A DNA stretch of 64,000 nt from Bifidobacterium primatium. Its GTDB lineage: Bacteria; Actinomycetota; Actinomycetes; Actinomycetales; Bifidobacteriaceae. Positions 8,913 to 18,244 of this stretch are shown here, piece after piece. The notes under the pieces are model-generated. The model was not told the DNA's origin. It did no database searches and was given only the letters and a program-made list of their open reading frames with translations. The stretch covers positions 137,353 through 201,352 of the forward strand of contig NZ_PEBI01000002.1 of assembly GCF_002802875.1 (NCBI RefSeq), written 5' to 3'. Within the stretch, counting starts at the first letter, position 1, and the number at the start of each line of letters is the position of its first letter. A program made the translations under genes and the position numbers.

Positions 8913-9818
8913 ATGACTGACGAACTTGATGTGAACGAAGAATCCGTCGAAAACCCGGTCGACGTCGAACCCGTCGCCGAGGAAGCCGTCGAGGCCGAGA
9001 CCGAGGCTCCCGCCGAAACCGCCTCCGATTCCGAATCCGACGTCGAATCCAGCGAGGATGCCGTCGAAGCCGAGGACTCCGCCGATGAAACCTCTTCCGA
9101 AGAGGGCGACGACGAGCCCGAGGCAGATGCCGTCGAATCCGATGAGGCCGACACTGCTTCCGACGGCAGCGAGGAAGCCGATGCCGAGGATGAGGACGTC
9201 GACCCCGGTCAGGCCGCCGTCAACGCCTTCTCCAAGAAGCTTCGCGGACTGCCCGGCAAGTGGTACGTCCTGCACACCTACTCCGGCTACGAGAAGCGCG
9301 TCAAGACCAACGTCGAGTCCCGCGTCACCTCCTTCGGTCTCGAAGACCAGATCTTCCAGGTCGAGGTCCCCATGGAGGAAGTCGAGAAGCACACCGACAA
9401 GGGCAAGAAGATCATCACCCGTGTCCGCATCCCCGGCTACGTGCTCATCCGCATGACCGACGACGAGGAAGCCCGCCGCATCGTCCGCGAGACCGAGGCC
9501 GTTACTGGCTTCGTCGGCCCCACCAAGGATCCGGCGCCCCTCACCCGCAAGGAAGTCGTCCAGATGATGGCTCCGATGATTGCCTCCGAAGCGCTCAAGG
9601 CCGCCGGCGACAAGCCCGCCGCTGCCAAGAAGCGCACCGTCGAGGTCTCCTTCAAGGTCGGCGAATCCGTCACCGTCAACGACGGTCCGTTCGCTTCCAT
9701 GTCCGCCGTCATCTCCGAAGTCTCCCCGGCCACGCAGAAGCTCACCGTGCTCGTGTCCATCTTCGGCCGCGATACGCCGGTGGAGCTTAACTTCGACCAG
9801 GTCGAGAAGATCGACTGA
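8913..9818 (+). CDS. nusG: Transcription termination/antitermination factor NusG
   Basis: 301 residues from ATG 8913, which has AAAGGA at good spacing; ATG 8904 is too close to that site. Roughly the first 100 residues are a very acidic Glu/Asp/Ala/Ser extension common in actinobacterial NusG. The NGN domain follows ([42 protein letters not shown]), then the KOW domain ([21 protein letters not shown]). It binds RNA polymerase and links it to Rho or ribosomes. Confidence 0.96.
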   Translation: MTDELDVNEESVENPVDVEPVAEEAVEAETEAPAETASDSESDVESSEDAVEAEDSADETSSEEGDDEPEADAVESDEADTASDGSEEADAEDEDVDPGQAAVNAFSKKLRGLPGKWYVLHTYSGYEKRVKTNVESRVTSFGLEDQIFQVEVPMEEVEKHTDKGKKIITRVRIPGYVLIRMTDDEEARRIVRETEAVTGFVGPTKDPAPLTRKEVVQMMAPMIASEALKAAGDKPAAAKKRTVEVSFKVGESVTVNDGPFASMSAVISEVSPATQKLTVLVSIFGRDTPVELNFDQVEKID

Positions 9819-9825
9819 AATCCGG

Positions 9826-10015
9826 TGATGGAGTGTCTTCGTCGTTGCTCCTCGGTCGACGTACCTTCGTACGTCTTCTCTCGGTGCGCCTAGGAGACAC
9901 ACGCATCATCGAATTTCATACTGAAATTAGCTGATGGAGCGTCTTCCGCGTTGTGGAAGACTCGACGTACCTTCGTACGCCTTCGTCCTCCACGCCTTGA
10001 AGCCGCACGCATCAG
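9826..10015. repeat. GACGTACCTTCGTACG dispersed element, copies 2 and 3 in tandem
   Basis: Two copies about 100 bases apart: TCGACGTACCTTCGTACG at about 9857 and again at about 9968. Each is preceded by GATGGAG(T/C)GTCTTC and followed by a CACGCATCA segment. They match the copy at 6527. They sit directly after the nusG stop, upstream of its terminator. Confidence 0.75.
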
Positions 10016-10039
10016 TTAATTTCAAAAGTTGAGAACGTG

Positions 10040-10072
10040 ACAAAAGGGATTCCCATCGGGAGTCCCTTTTGT
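10040..10072. terminator. Terminator after nusG
   Basis: ACAAAAGGGA (10040-10049) pairs with TCCCTTTTGT (10063-10072), with a further CCC/GGG inside. Symmetric A and T arms suit termination. The rest of the gap to rplK (10073-10410) shows no gene; it should contain the rplKA promoter and leader, but I see no clear -35/-10 pair. Confidence 0.75.
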
Positions 10073-10410
10073 CGTATCCGGTCGTATCCGGCCTCGGAAA
10101 CTTGGCAAGAACGGTTATGAACGGGTCGTTGTGGAGGACCTCATATCGTTTTTTACCAAATTATGGGGCGACGCCGTTGCAGACACGTCTTGTCCAACGT
10201 CGTCGGCATAATAGGAAAGCTTGTGTCTGGAGGGATTCGGGCGATGCGGAACGCGGCTTGTCGCCGTGAACGCATGGTCACCCGCTAGCACAGCACATAG
10301 CAATATTCAGGTTGCGGGAGGAGTTCGCCGCCGCCGAACCGGACGGCTCGCCGACCGGCAGGCGCGGACGTTCGCCGATATCACCGCTTCACAGAAAGAA
10401 GAACCATACA

Positions 10411-10842
10411 ATGGCTCCTAAGAAGAAAGTCTCGGCGCTGATCAAGCTCCAGATTCAGGCTGGCAAGGCCAACCCGGCCCCGCCGCTGGGCCCGGCCCTG
10501 GGTTCCCATGGCGTGAACATCATGGACTTCTGCAAGGCATACAATGCCCAGACGCAGGACAAGATGGGTCAGGTCATCCCGGTCGAGATCACCGTCTACG
10601 AAGACCGCTCCTTCACCTTCATCCTGAAGACCCCGCCGGCCGCGGCTCTGCTGAAGAAGGCCGCCGGCATCGACAAGGGCACCGACAACCCGCTGACCCA
10701 CAAGGTCGGTTCCGTCACCAAGGCTCAGGTTCGTGAGATCGCTGAGATCAAGATGGCCGATCTGTCCGCTCGCGACATCGAGGCCGGTATGAAGATCATC
10801 GCCGGCACCGCTCGCTCCATGGGCATCACGGTTGAGGACTGA
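10411..10842 (+). CDS. rplK: 50S ribosomal protein L11
   Basis: 143 residues from ATG 10411 ([18 protein letters not shown]), the conserved family start; the frame extends upstream to 10312 without support. Motifs: [38 protein letters not shown] and the C-terminal RNA-binding part [13 protein letters not shown]. It binds the GTPase-associated centre of 23S rRNA. Followed 16 bases later by rplA, with which it forms one transcript. Confidence 0.97.
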   Translation: MAPKKKVSALIKLQIQAGKANPAPPLGPALGSHGVNIMDFCKAYNAQTQDKMGQVIPVEITVYEDRSFTFILKTPPAAALLKKAAGIDKGTDNPLTHKVGSVTKAQVREIAEIKMADLSARDIEAGMKIIAGTARSMGITVED

Positions 10843-10858
10843 GAGGGGATAAGGACAC

Positions 10859-11551
10859 ATGGTAAAGCGTTCCAAGAAGTACCGCGAAGCTGCTGAGCAG
10901 ATCGATCGCACCAACCTCTACACCGCCAACGAGGCCATCGCCCTGCTCAAGGGCATGCCGGCCTACAACTTCGACCAGACCGTCGAAGCCGTGTACCGTC
11001 TGAACGTCGACCCGCGCAAGGCCGACCAGCTGGTCCGTGGCACCGTCAACCTGCCTCACGGCACCGGTAAGACCGCCAAGGTCCTCGTGTTCGCCCGTGG
11101 CCCGAAGGCCACCGAGGCCACCGAGGCCGGCGCCGACATCGTCGGTGATGACGACCTGATCGCCAAGGTCCAGGGCGGCTTCCTCGACTTCGATGCCGTG
11201 GTCGCCACTCCGGACATGATGGGCAAGGTCGGCCGTCTCGGTCGTGTGCTCGGTCCCCGCGGCCTCATGCCGAACCCGAAGACCGGCACCGTGACCATGG
11301 ACGTCACCAAGGCCGTCAAGGACATCAAGGGCGGTAAGATCGAGTTCCGCGTCGACAAGCACGGCAACCTGAGCTTCCTCATCGGCAAGCTCTCGTTCGA
11401 CGAGGCTGCCCTCGACGAGAACTTCAAGGCCGTCGCCGACGAGATCAAGCGCCTCAAGCCGTCCACGGTGAAGGGCCGCTACATCACGAAGGCCACCATC
11501 ACCTCCACCATGAACCCGGGCGTCCCGCTGGACGTCGCCACCCTCGCCTGA
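10859..11551 (+). CDS. rplA: 50S ribosomal protein L1
   Basis: 230 residues. The signature region [15 protein letters not shown] is present, as are the [10 protein letters not shown] start and the C-terminal [12 protein letters not shown]-like end ([17 protein letters not shown]). L1 binds 23S rRNA at the exit side and often represses its own operon. AAGGA lies just upstream of the ATG. Confidence 0.97.
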   Translation: MVKRSKKYREAAEQIDRTNLYTANEAIALLKGMPAYNFDQTVEAVYRLNVDPRKADQLVRGTVNLPHGTGKTAKVLVFARGPKATEATEAGADIVGDDDLIAKVQGGFLDFDAVVATPDMMGKVGRLGRVLGPRGLMPNPKTGTVTMDVTKAVKDIKGGKIEFRVDKHGNLSFLIGKLSFDEAALDENFKAVADEIKRLKPSTVKGRYITKATITSTMNPGVPLDVATLA

Positions 11552-11588
11552 TTTTTCCGGCTTGCCGGATAATCGGCCGGCCGTCGGA

Positions 11589-11619
11589 GCATCGTCGCGG
11601 CATTACGCGACGACGATGC
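11589..11619. other. Hairpin downstream of rplA
   Basis: GCATCGTCG (11589-11597) pairs with CGACGATGC (11611-11619). No T-run follows, so it is more likely an RNA structure than a terminator. Confidence 0.4.
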
Positions 11620-11758
11620 GAACGACAGCCGGGTGAAGGACATGGTATTCGGTGAGATCCGTTCCAGTCGGCCCACGCCGCTGTGATGATCGTCGCGGCG
11701 GTCGGCACGACGGAGACGGATTTCGCTCCAGCTTTTAACAAGCAAAGATTGCAACACG

Positions 11759-11794
11759 AAGGCCCCGAGAGTCGCAAGGCTCCCGGGGCCTTTC
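11759..11794 (+). terminator. Terminator of the rplKA operon
   Basis: AAGGCCCCGAGAG (11759-11771) pairs with CTCCCGGGGCCTT (11780-11792) with one G/A mismatch, followed by TC. Confidence 0.75.
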
Positions 11795-11805
11795 GTATCT
11801 GCGCC

Positions 11806-11980
11806 AATATCACGACGAACAGGAACCTTGAGGCCGTTGCGATTCCCCTCTGTTGTGCGGAATCCAAGCAAGGGAATCAAGATGCGGCTAAGGTTCCCAT
11901 CCGTTGCGTGGAATCCAACGAACAGGAACCGAACGTACCTCTGTGGTTCCTGTCTGTGGTTCCTGTTCGTCATGGGGGAC
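11806..11980. repeat. Hairpin array, GTTCC/CGTTG arm family
   Basis: The clearest unit runs GTTCC-CATC-CGTTG ... CAACG-AACA-GGAAC at about 11896-11928. Further GGAAC or GTTCC arms lie at about 11820, 11920, 11945 and 11958. The same geometry recurs at 32737-33003. The gap 11552-11982 has no supported gene; an apparent frame across it is an artefact of the hairpins. Confidence 0.65.
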
Positions 11981-11982
11981 AC

Positions 11983-13776
11983 CTACCCCTCCAGCATCAT
12001 GCCGATCTTGATGGCGGTGAGCAGCACATACGCCTCGCGCGGGTCCATCGGATCCCAGCCGGTCACCTCCACCGACCGCTTCAGACGGTAGCGCACCGTA
12101 TTCGGATGCACGTTGAGCTCACGCGCCGTGATATCTAGTGAATTGCCCGACCGCAGGAACGTCGACAGCGTCAGCAGCAGCGGATTATGCTCGTCGTCGC
12201 CGCGCAGCACGCGATACACGTTGTCGTAGAGTTCGCGGCGTGCGTCGTCGTCGCCGAGCAGCGCGCGCTCCGGCAGCACGTCGTCGGCGCGCAGCGGCCG
12301 CGGCACGTTCGTCAGACATTTCGACGCCTGACGGCTGTGCATCGCCGCACGCATCGTATACGATGCGCCGGCGAGGCCGTCACGCACCGGTCCGACGCAT
12401 ACTGCCGAGTCATCGAACAACGGCAGCAACGCCAACGTGAAATCGGTGCTTTCCATGCCATGACGCGGATCGATGAGCATCACCGTAAGCCCGTCATGCT
12501 CGCTGATTAGGCATTCGCCGCCGAGCGTGCGCACGGCCTCGCGCACATGACGATGTGCGAGCGCCAGACTGATGTCGCCCGTATGCGACAGCATGCCGAC
12601 GATGGCGAAACACGAGAAATCACTGCGCCATCCCAACAGATTCAAACGCGACGCCACCTGATGGCTGGTCGTGCCGTCGAGCAGGTCGGCGATGGTCAGC
12701 GCCTCGAGACGTGCATCCCAGTCGCCGCGCGCCTGCGCACTCGACGCATACACGTTCGCCGCCGAAAACGCGACCTCGCGCGAATAATAGAGCATCGCGC
12801 CCGATGTGGCCTGCTCCTTGCCCGGTTCGGCGAACCGCGAGACGTTCGCCTCCATCTGGTCCACGATGAACCGCGTCAGCTCCACGACCTGGTTGAGCGA
12901 GATCGACTTGGTGAACTCCAACGGCGCCACGAAGAAGATTTCGTCGGTATGCGGTCGCGGCAGATCCTGCGCGGGAACGTTCGGGTCGAGGATGATGTCC
13001 TTGACCTCCTCATACCAGCTGACGAAGTTCGCCACGGCGGTCTCCGCCACGATGTTCAGCTGGTTCTTGTCGTCGGGCGTCAGTGCGCGGTACCAGGCGA
13101 CGTCGGCGTTCATCTTGTCCTGCGCGGTGAGCACGATCTGGCGGATGATCGGCGGCAGGTCGGGATGCGTGTCGATATGCGGCTGCCTGAGGCGGAAACG
13201 TTCGGCCAGCGCCTGCGCCTCCTCGGCCACGTCGGGCTCGTGTTCGGTGATGTGCCGCACGTCTGCCGCGACCTGGTCGGACGTGGGGGAGTGCGGTGCG
13301 TCGTGGAGCGATGCGGCTGATGCCACGGGTGTCGCGGGCGCCGCCGTTGTGCCGGTCGACGTGGTTGCTGCCGGTCGGGAGCCTGCATCCGGTCGGCAGG
13401 CTATCGTCGATTCGTCGGTCGTCATCGGCATGGCGGTGGGGGTCGTCGTCGCCGATGAGACGGCCTGCCTGGGGGCGGGAACGGCGTTCTTGCGTGCCGT
13501 CCGTGCCCGGACGATCTTCGTGCGTGCGGGCGTTTTGCGCACGGGCTGCTTGCGCTTGCCTTTCGTGGTCTTCGGCTCTGTCGACGTACCGTCGGTTTCG
13601 TGTGCGCGTCCGGCCCTGCGTTCGACGTCGACGGCGGCGTCGCGAATCGCCGACTCGCGATCGGTGTCGCGCGTCGCCGCCTTACGGTCGGCGGCATCGC
13701 GGTCGGTGGCGTTGCGGTCGGCGTCGTCGCGCGTCTTGCGGGAATGCAGAACCGAGAATTTCATACCGATTAGCAT
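11983..13776 (-). CDS. PucR-type transcriptional regulator, probable FasR-like regulator of fatty acid synthesis
   Basis: Up to 597 residues. The C-terminus has the PucR HTH (LLLTLSTFLRSGNSLDITARELNVHPNTVRYRLKRSVEVTGWDP). A central CdaR/GGDEF-like region precedes it, and a conserved middle part includes AETAVANFVSWYEEVKDI. The first ~190 residues are low complexity: an Arg/Asp/Ala stretch (DADRNATDRDAADRKAATRD) then Lys/Arg and Thr/Pro/Ala runs. The start is uncertain (13776 or the ATG at 13764). Streptomyces FasR is a PucR-like activator of fatty acid genes, and the position beside bioY, birA, acc and fas supports the same role, which is inferred. Confidence 0.8.
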   Translation of the reverse strand: MLIGMKFSVLHSRKTRDDADRNATDRDAADRKAATRDTDRESAIRDAAVDVERRAGRAHETDGTSTEPKTTKGKRKQPVRKTPARTKIVRARTARKNAVPAPRQAVSSATTTPTAMPMTTDESTIACRPDAGSRPAATTSTGTTAAPATPVASAASLHDAPHSPTSDQVAADVRHITEHEPDVAEEAQALAERFRLRQPHIDTHPDLPPIIRQIVLTAQDKMNADVAWYRALTPDDKNQLNIVAETAVANFVSWYEEVKDIILDPNVPAQDLPRPHTDEIFFVAPLEFTKSISLNQVVELTRFIVDQMEANVSRFAEPGKEQATSGAMLYYSREVAFSAANVYASSAQARGDWDARLEALTIADLLDGTTSHQVASRLNLLGWRSDFSCFAIVGMLSHTGDISLALAHRHVREAVRTLGGECLISEHDGLTVMLIDPRHGMESTDFTLALLPLFDDSAVCVGPVRDGLAGASYTMRAAMHSRQASKCLTNVPRPLRADDVLPERALLGDDDARRELYDNVYRVLRGDDEHNPLLLTLSTFLRSGNSLDITARELNVHPNTVRYRLKRSVEVTGWDPMDPREAYVLLTAIKIGMMLEG

Positions 13777-13817
13777 AGTCGTCGCATCCTATGACAGAGG
13801 ACTATCCCGACGTGGGA

Positions 13818-13918
13818 TGTGTGGGTCTCTTGTGTCGGGAGGGCTGGGTTTGTGAGTCTATCGCATATACGGGGACGACGAAAACCCGTTCCTTGTGAAC
13901 GATTAGACCCACAAACCT
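13818..13918. repeat. Hairpin array, GTGGGTCT arm family, copy 1
   Basis: GTGTGGGTCT (13819-13828) and GGTTTGTGAGTCTATCG (13848-13864) face AGACCCACAAACC (13905-13917). A larger version of the same family lies at 61530-61795. Confidence 0.65.
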
Positions 13919-13956
13919 GATTTGGTGATTGACTGGGCGACTGCAATCATGACGAG

Positions 13957-15969
13957 TCAGCAGGCGCTGTGCACTTCTTCACTCCCGCCTCCGATTTCCG
14001 ACGTTGCGTCGGCATCGCGGCGGAGCCAGAGGGCGAGGAACACGAACGTGAAGACCAGCGGCAGCATGTGGCGGTCGAAGTTGTTGGCCGGCGCGGTGAT
14101 CATCACGCCCATGAGCAGCAGCATCGGCAGATGGAATGCGAGCGCCCGCCAACGCCGCAGCACCACTTCGGCGGCGCCGACGACGAGCACGAGAATCGTC
14201 CAGAAGTTGCCATGGACCGGCCAGCCGAGCACCGGGATATGCGACCAGCCGTTGAACGCCCAGGCGACGGCGTCTCGCCAGCCGCCCAGCCAGCCGCCGA
14301 TGAACGGCGCGTTGGCTTTGATCACGCCGTTGTCCATGTAGTAGATGGCGGAGACGTAGGGTACGTCGGTCACGTCGAAGTAGCCGTAGCATTCGGCCAG
14401 CAGCGCGTCGATGGCGACGACGGGGCTGGCCTTGACGATCTGCATCCACGCGTCGTTGAACCGTGTCATGTCGTCGGCGGTGACGGTCTGCCACTTGTAG
14501 GCGATGAGCTTGTCCTCGGCCGAGCCGGACGATTTCATACGGTCGGCGTCCTGCGGGAAGTAGGCCTGCGCGGCGGCGTCGAGGTCGACGATCGGCGAGA
14601 TCTCCTCGCGTGCGCTTTGGGGGATGCTGCCGGGGTCGCGCTGTGCGATGCGTCCGATCTGCTGCAGCTGGATGCCCTTGCTTTCGATGCCGTCGCCATT
14701 GATGATGGTGTTCGTGGCGGTGAGCGCCGTCAGCATGCCCTGGAACGCAAGGAGCGGGATGAGCAGCGCGACGGTCCATGTGCGCCAGCGGCGGCGGTCG
14801 GCCAGCAGCGCGAGCACGAGCTGCAGCGCGACGATGTAGAGCGCGTATTTGGCGCTCGCCAGCATGACGAGCGTGGAGACGGCCAGCGCGGCGACGGTGT
14901 GCGGCGGCACGGGGAGGCGGCTGATGGTTTCACCGGCTCGGGCGGCGGGGCGGTCGTCTGCCCTGCGGTCTGGGGTGGGATGGCTTCCGTCGATTCGGCC
15001 ATCTGGAACGGCAGGCTTCCCACTTTCCCTGTCATCCTGAGCGTCTGCCGCTCCGCCGCTGCGGGACCGCGTCGCATGAATCTCGTACAGCACGCCGAAC
15101 CACCAGACGAACGCGAACGCGAACAACGGCGATTTCGTCAGGGCGATGGTGCTCGTCACGACGATGGGATTGAGCAGCAGCAGCGCGAGCACGATGACGC
15201 GTGTGACGGCCGAGGCGGAGCGGGGGAGGGATACGTCTGCGGAGTCGGAGATGCCACTACGCAGAAACGGCACGTTGAGGAAGCGGTTCGCCGTGGCGGC
15301 GCAGCAGAACGCGGCGAACACGAATTGCAGGCCGGAAAGCAGGATGATGCCGGCATCGGCCGCGCCGGTGAGCGAGCGGCTGGCGAACGCGACGCCGCCG
15401 TAGAGCAGCGTGAGCAGGATGTTGTGCTGGTTCGTCAGGAACGTCGGGTCGGTCGGCCACAGATAATGCGCGGTCGGATAGACGTCCATGATGGTGTTCA
15501 CCACGCCCGTGCCGTCAAGATAGACCTGCGGATTGCCGTGGGACTGCTCCCAGAACGACGTGAATTCGCGGATCTGCGAGAACAGGTCGGCGCCGAACGC
15601 GCTGAGCAGCGTCACATAGCACCACAGCCATCCGACGATGAACACAGCGGCAAGCTTCCATGCGCGGTCGGTCGCGCGTATGATTGTCGCCTCATGCCGC
15701 GTGAGGAATCCTCGGGGTTTTCCACCATCGGCGCTGTTTTCGCGCACAACTCTGGGGATATTCCATTTGCCGCGCGAAAGCCTCGCCAATCCGGCGACCA
15801 GGCCGAAATACGCGGCGAACGCCACGATGCCGATCGCCGCGTTGCCCCACGAAAAATCGGCTATCGACCCGTCCGCGCGGTAGATCGGTCCGACCGCCGT
15901 GCACAGGGCCAGCCACAGGCAGGCCAGAACCGCCAACGTCCATCGCAAAACATTCCAAACCGTATTCAT
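13957..15969 (-). CDS. Large polytopic membrane protein (DUF6020/glycosyltransferase-like)
   Basis: 670 residues from ATG 15969, preceded by GGGGGC; the frame extends to 16008 without a better site. A dozen or so membrane segments are visible (VLRWTLAVLACLWLALCTAV, IGIVAFAAYFGLVAGLARL, LAAVFIVGWLWCYVTLLSAF, VIVLALLLLNPIVVTSTIAL). A large outer loop holds LWPTDPTFLTNQHNILLTLLYGG and a YLDGTGVVNTIMDVYPTAHY segment, the pattern of GT-C-like membrane proteins involved in envelope glycan assembly. A charged Asp/Arg/Pro insert lies near residues 330-370. Function not known; not tied by sequence to lipid synthesis despite its place in that block. Confidence 0.7.
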   Translation of the reverse strand: MNTVWNVLRWTLAVLACLWLALCTAVGPIYRADGSIADFSWGNAAIGIVAFAAYFGLVAGLARLSRGKWNIPRVVRENSADGGKPRGFLTRHEATIIRATDRAWKLAAVFIVGWLWCYVTLLSAFGADLFSQIREFTSFWEQSHGNPQVYLDGTGVVNTIMDVYPTAHYLWPTDPTFLTNQHNILLTLLYGGVAFASRSLTGAADAGIILLSGLQFVFAAFCCAATANRFLNVPFLRSGISDSADVSLPRSASAVTRVIVLALLLLNPIVVTSTIALTKSPLFAFAFVWWFGVLYEIHATRSRSGGAADAQDDRESGKPAVPDGRIDGSHPTPDRRADDRPAARAGETISRLPVPPHTVAALAVSTLVMLASAKYALYIVALQLVLALLADRRRWRTWTVALLIPLLAFQGMLTALTATNTIINGDGIESKGIQLQQIGRIAQRDPGSIPQSAREEISPIVDLDAAAQAYFPQDADRMKSSGSAEDKLIAYKWQTVTADDMTRFNDAWMQIVKASPVVAIDALLAECYGYFDVTDVPYVSAIYYMDNGVIKANAPFIGGWLGGWRDAVAWAFNGWSHIPVLGWPVHGNFWTILVLVVGAAEVVLRRWRALAFHLPMLLLMGVMITAPANNFDRHMLPLVFTFVFLALWLRRDADATSEIGGGSEEVHSAC

Positions 15970-16005
15970 CGCCCCCGATTCTATCGGGAGCACGTCATTG
16001 CGCGT

Positions 16006-16375
16006 CATGAATCGTCGGATGCATACATATCCGTCGATTCACGTGACGCATGGCGCCGGCACGAATCACGAAATACGCATGCATCCGGTGATTCATGTAC
16101 AAGTAGTTGGTCCACGAATCGCGGAATATACATGCATCCGGCGATTCATGCACAAGCGGCTTTCTCGCGAATTACGAGATATCGATATATATCCGCTGAT
16201 TCGTGAATGAATTTCGGTCACATGAATCAACACATATGGGGATATCCAACGATTCATATACGAATAATTGACGCACGAATCGCCAGTTACGGCGATATCG
16301 GTGGATTCATGATCGTTGATGCGATTCACGAATCGTGTGATACCGGCATATTTGACGAATCGTGCGCGAAAATTG
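16006..16375. repeat. Hairpin array, GAATC/GATTC arm family
   Basis: About seven units of 38-40 bases. Left arms read CACGAATC or ATGAATC and right arms GATTCATG or GATTCGTG, for example CACGAATCACG...CCGGTGATTCATG (16060-16097) and CACGAATCGCGG...CGGCGATTCATG (16113-16150). Loops are rich in CATGCATCCG or ATATCC. This array fills the gap between the membrane protein start and the bioY stop; I see no gene in it. Confidence 0.75.
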
Positions 16376-16382
16376 GCGGAGA

Positions 16383-16994
16383 TTATCTGCGGCGGGCGAT
16401 GCCGGCGCAGACGGCCGAGACGATGACGGCCTTGGGCAGGTCGCCGACGAGGAATCCCAGCGACGCGGTCATCACGGCGGCGAACGGCACGCCGGTCAGC
16501 ACCGACTGCACGAACGCGCCGAACGGGTAGAGCACCACGATCACGCCGAGCACGATGGCGCCGAAATAGCGCAGCGCCGTCAGCACGCGCCCACGGGCCG
16601 AATCGGTGCGGGCCTCGCCGCGCACCAGCGCCGTGATGACCGCCGCCGGCAGGAACCCGATGAGGAAGCCGGCGCTCGGGCCGACCAGCGCCAGCGTGGA
16701 CGCGCCGCCGGCGAACACCGGCAGTCCCGCCGCGCCGGCCATCAGATACGTGGCCACCGCGCTCGCGGCCTCGCGCCAACTGAGCGTAAGCGCGGCCAGC
16801 ATCAGCACGAACGTCTGCATCGTGATGGGCACCGGCGTGCCCGGCACCGGAATCTCGCCGGCGGCCGCCGCGGCCCACATCAGACCGGCGAACAGCAGCG
16901 CCTTGGCTCCCGAGACCAGCAGACGCCGCGCGCTGACGGCGTCGGCCGTTCGGGAGATACGGTCAAGTGCCGGACGATGGTGTTGTGAAATCAT
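16383..16994 (-). CDS. bioY: Biotin transporter substrate-binding subunit BioY
   Basis: 203 residues from ATG 16994, which has AAGGGA upstream; the frame continues to 17090 without support. About six hydrophobic helices. BioY landmarks: GEIPVPGTPVPITMQTFVLMLAAL, YLMAGAAGLPVFAGG, GPSAGFLIGFLPAA and FLVGDLPKAV. It is the S component for biotin uptake and may work alone or with a shared ECF module; no EcfA/EcfT genes are in the window. Divergent from birA, which fits coordinate biotin control. Confidence 0.92.
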   Translation of the reverse strand: MISQHHRPALDRISRTADAVSARRLLVSGAKALLFAGLMWAAAAAGEIPVPGTPVPITMQTFVLMLAALTLSWREAASAVATYLMAGAAGLPVFAGGASTLALVGPSAGFLIGFLPAAVITALVRGEARTDSARGRVLTALRYFGAIVLGVIVVLYPFGAFVQSVLTGVPFAAVMTASLGFLVGDLPKAVIVSAVCAGIARRR

Positions 16995-17143
16995 ACAAAA
17001 TCCCTTCATGAGGCAACGCAGGCGATAATGCCCATGCGTCAAACGTTCTACGGCCGTGATTGTCAAAATCGTTGAAAAATCAAGCATCATGTGCAGAAGA
17101 TAGCCGCTGGTAATCCAGCATAGAAAACGGCCTTACGGAACCG

Positions 17144-17161
17144 TTTGTATGAACGTACAAA
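17144..17161. promoter_or_regulatory. Palindrome between bioY and birA
   Basis: TTTGTATGAACGTACAAA: TTTGTA arms around a six-base centre, in the divergent bioY/birA gap. A candidate operator for a biotin-responsive repressor. BirA here lacks an HTH, so the regulator would have to be encoded elsewhere. Confidence 0.45.
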
Positions 17162-17228
17162 AACCGGCGGCGGATTTTGTCGCTTTCGGGATTCCGTCGC
17201 ACCCGTGCGGATTGATAGCGTGACGAAT

Positions 17229-18185
17229 ATGCCGATTCATGACTTTGTCTGGCGGGCGCCCGCCCCGCGAACCGCCGCCGAGGCGGATTCGCTGACGATT
17301 CTGGATACGGTCGATTCCACCAACACGATGATGACCCGCGACATCGCGGCCGGAGCGCACGGTGGGGATGCCGTGTCCCGCGTCGCGAACCTGTACGGCG
17401 GGGAATCCGCGGCGAATGACGTAAGACATACGCTGCCGGTCGCCGTGGCCGTCTCGGACACGCAGACCAAATGCCACGGTCGCCTCGGCCGCGTCTGGTA
17501 CAACCGGCCGGGCCGGTCGCTGCTCGCGTCGTTCGCCGTGCCCGCGCCGACCACGCTCATCGGCGCGTCGATGGGCGGCTGGATCACCATGAGCGCCGGC
17601 CTCGCCGTGCTCGACGCCATGCATGACGCCGCCGGCGAATACGGATTTTCGGCGATCGTCGGCGACGACGGCGTCGAACGGGGGAAGCTCACCATCAAAT
17701 GGCCGAACGACGTGTTCTGCGACGGACGCAAGCTGGCCGGCGTGCTCAGCGAATTCGTGCCCGTCGACGAACGCTGGTCGGCCGTGGTCATCGGCATCGG
17801 ACTGAACCTGTTCGTGCCGCGAAACGACCTGCCGACCGACATCGCCACGTCGATGCAGCTGCACTACGCCGGCCTGCCCGACTATGCGACGCTGCGCGAC
17901 GCGCTGATGGCCGGCATCGTCCGTCATCTGCGCGAGCGGCTGGAACGTCTCTACGCCGACCCGACGGCCGGTGCGGCCGACGTGCTGCGCGAGGTCGAGG
18001 CCGTCAGCTGGACGCTCGGCCGCCGAGTCGAGGCGCGGCTCGCCGACGGCGGCAGCGTCCGCGGTACGGCGACGGCCATCAATCCCGACGCCTCGCTGAC
18101 CATCCGTGACGATGCCGGCGAGAACCACGTCGTCACGACCGGCGACGTCGGCGTCATGCCGATGCCGGACGTGCCGTCCGTCTGA
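17229..18185 (+). CDS. birA: Biotin--[acetyl-CoA-carboxylase] ligase
   Basis: 318 residues from ATG 17229; an in-frame GTG at 17220 and an ATG at 17145 are alternatives and none has a strong ribosome site. Motifs: VDSTNTMM (biotin ligase N-terminal signature), KCHGRLGRVWYN (GRGRxG-like ATP/biotin loop), LTIKWPNDVF and KLAGVL with the catalytic Lys, and VIGIGLNL. The C-terminal SH3-like domain follows. There is no N-terminal HTH, so it is a group I ligase without repressor function. It attaches biotin to the Lys in the AccC carrier domain; accC starts 60 bases downstream on the same strand. Confidence 0.93.
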   Translation: MPIHDFVWRAPAPRTAAEADSLTILDTVDSTNTMMTRDIAAGAHGGDAVSRVANLYGGESAANDVRHTLPVAVAVSDTQTKCHGRLGRVWYNRPGRSLLASFAVPAPTTLIGASMGGWITMSAGLAVLDAMHDAAGEYGFSAIVGDDGVERGKLTIKWPNDVFCDGRKLAGVLSEFVPVDERWSAVVIGIGLNLFVPRNDLPTDIATSMQLHYAGLPDYATLRDALMAGIVRHLRERLERLYADPTAGAADVLREVEAVSWTLGRRVEARLADGGSVRGTATAINPDASLTIRDDAGENHVVTTGDVGVMPMPDVPSV

Positions 18186-18244
18186 AATCCACGATCTTTC
18201 ACATCCAATACGAACAATACGAAATCCACGAACCGAAGGACCCT

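Noticed and set aside
11683-12138. 151-codon plus-strand frame downstream of rplA
   Set aside because: It spans a terminator and a hairpin array and overlaps the end of the PucR-type gene; no ribosome site.
16006-16375. CRISPR array in the repeat-filled gap
   Set aside because: The repeats are inverted pairs forming hairpins with variable loops, not identical direct repeats with unique spacers of equal length. No cas genes are in the window.
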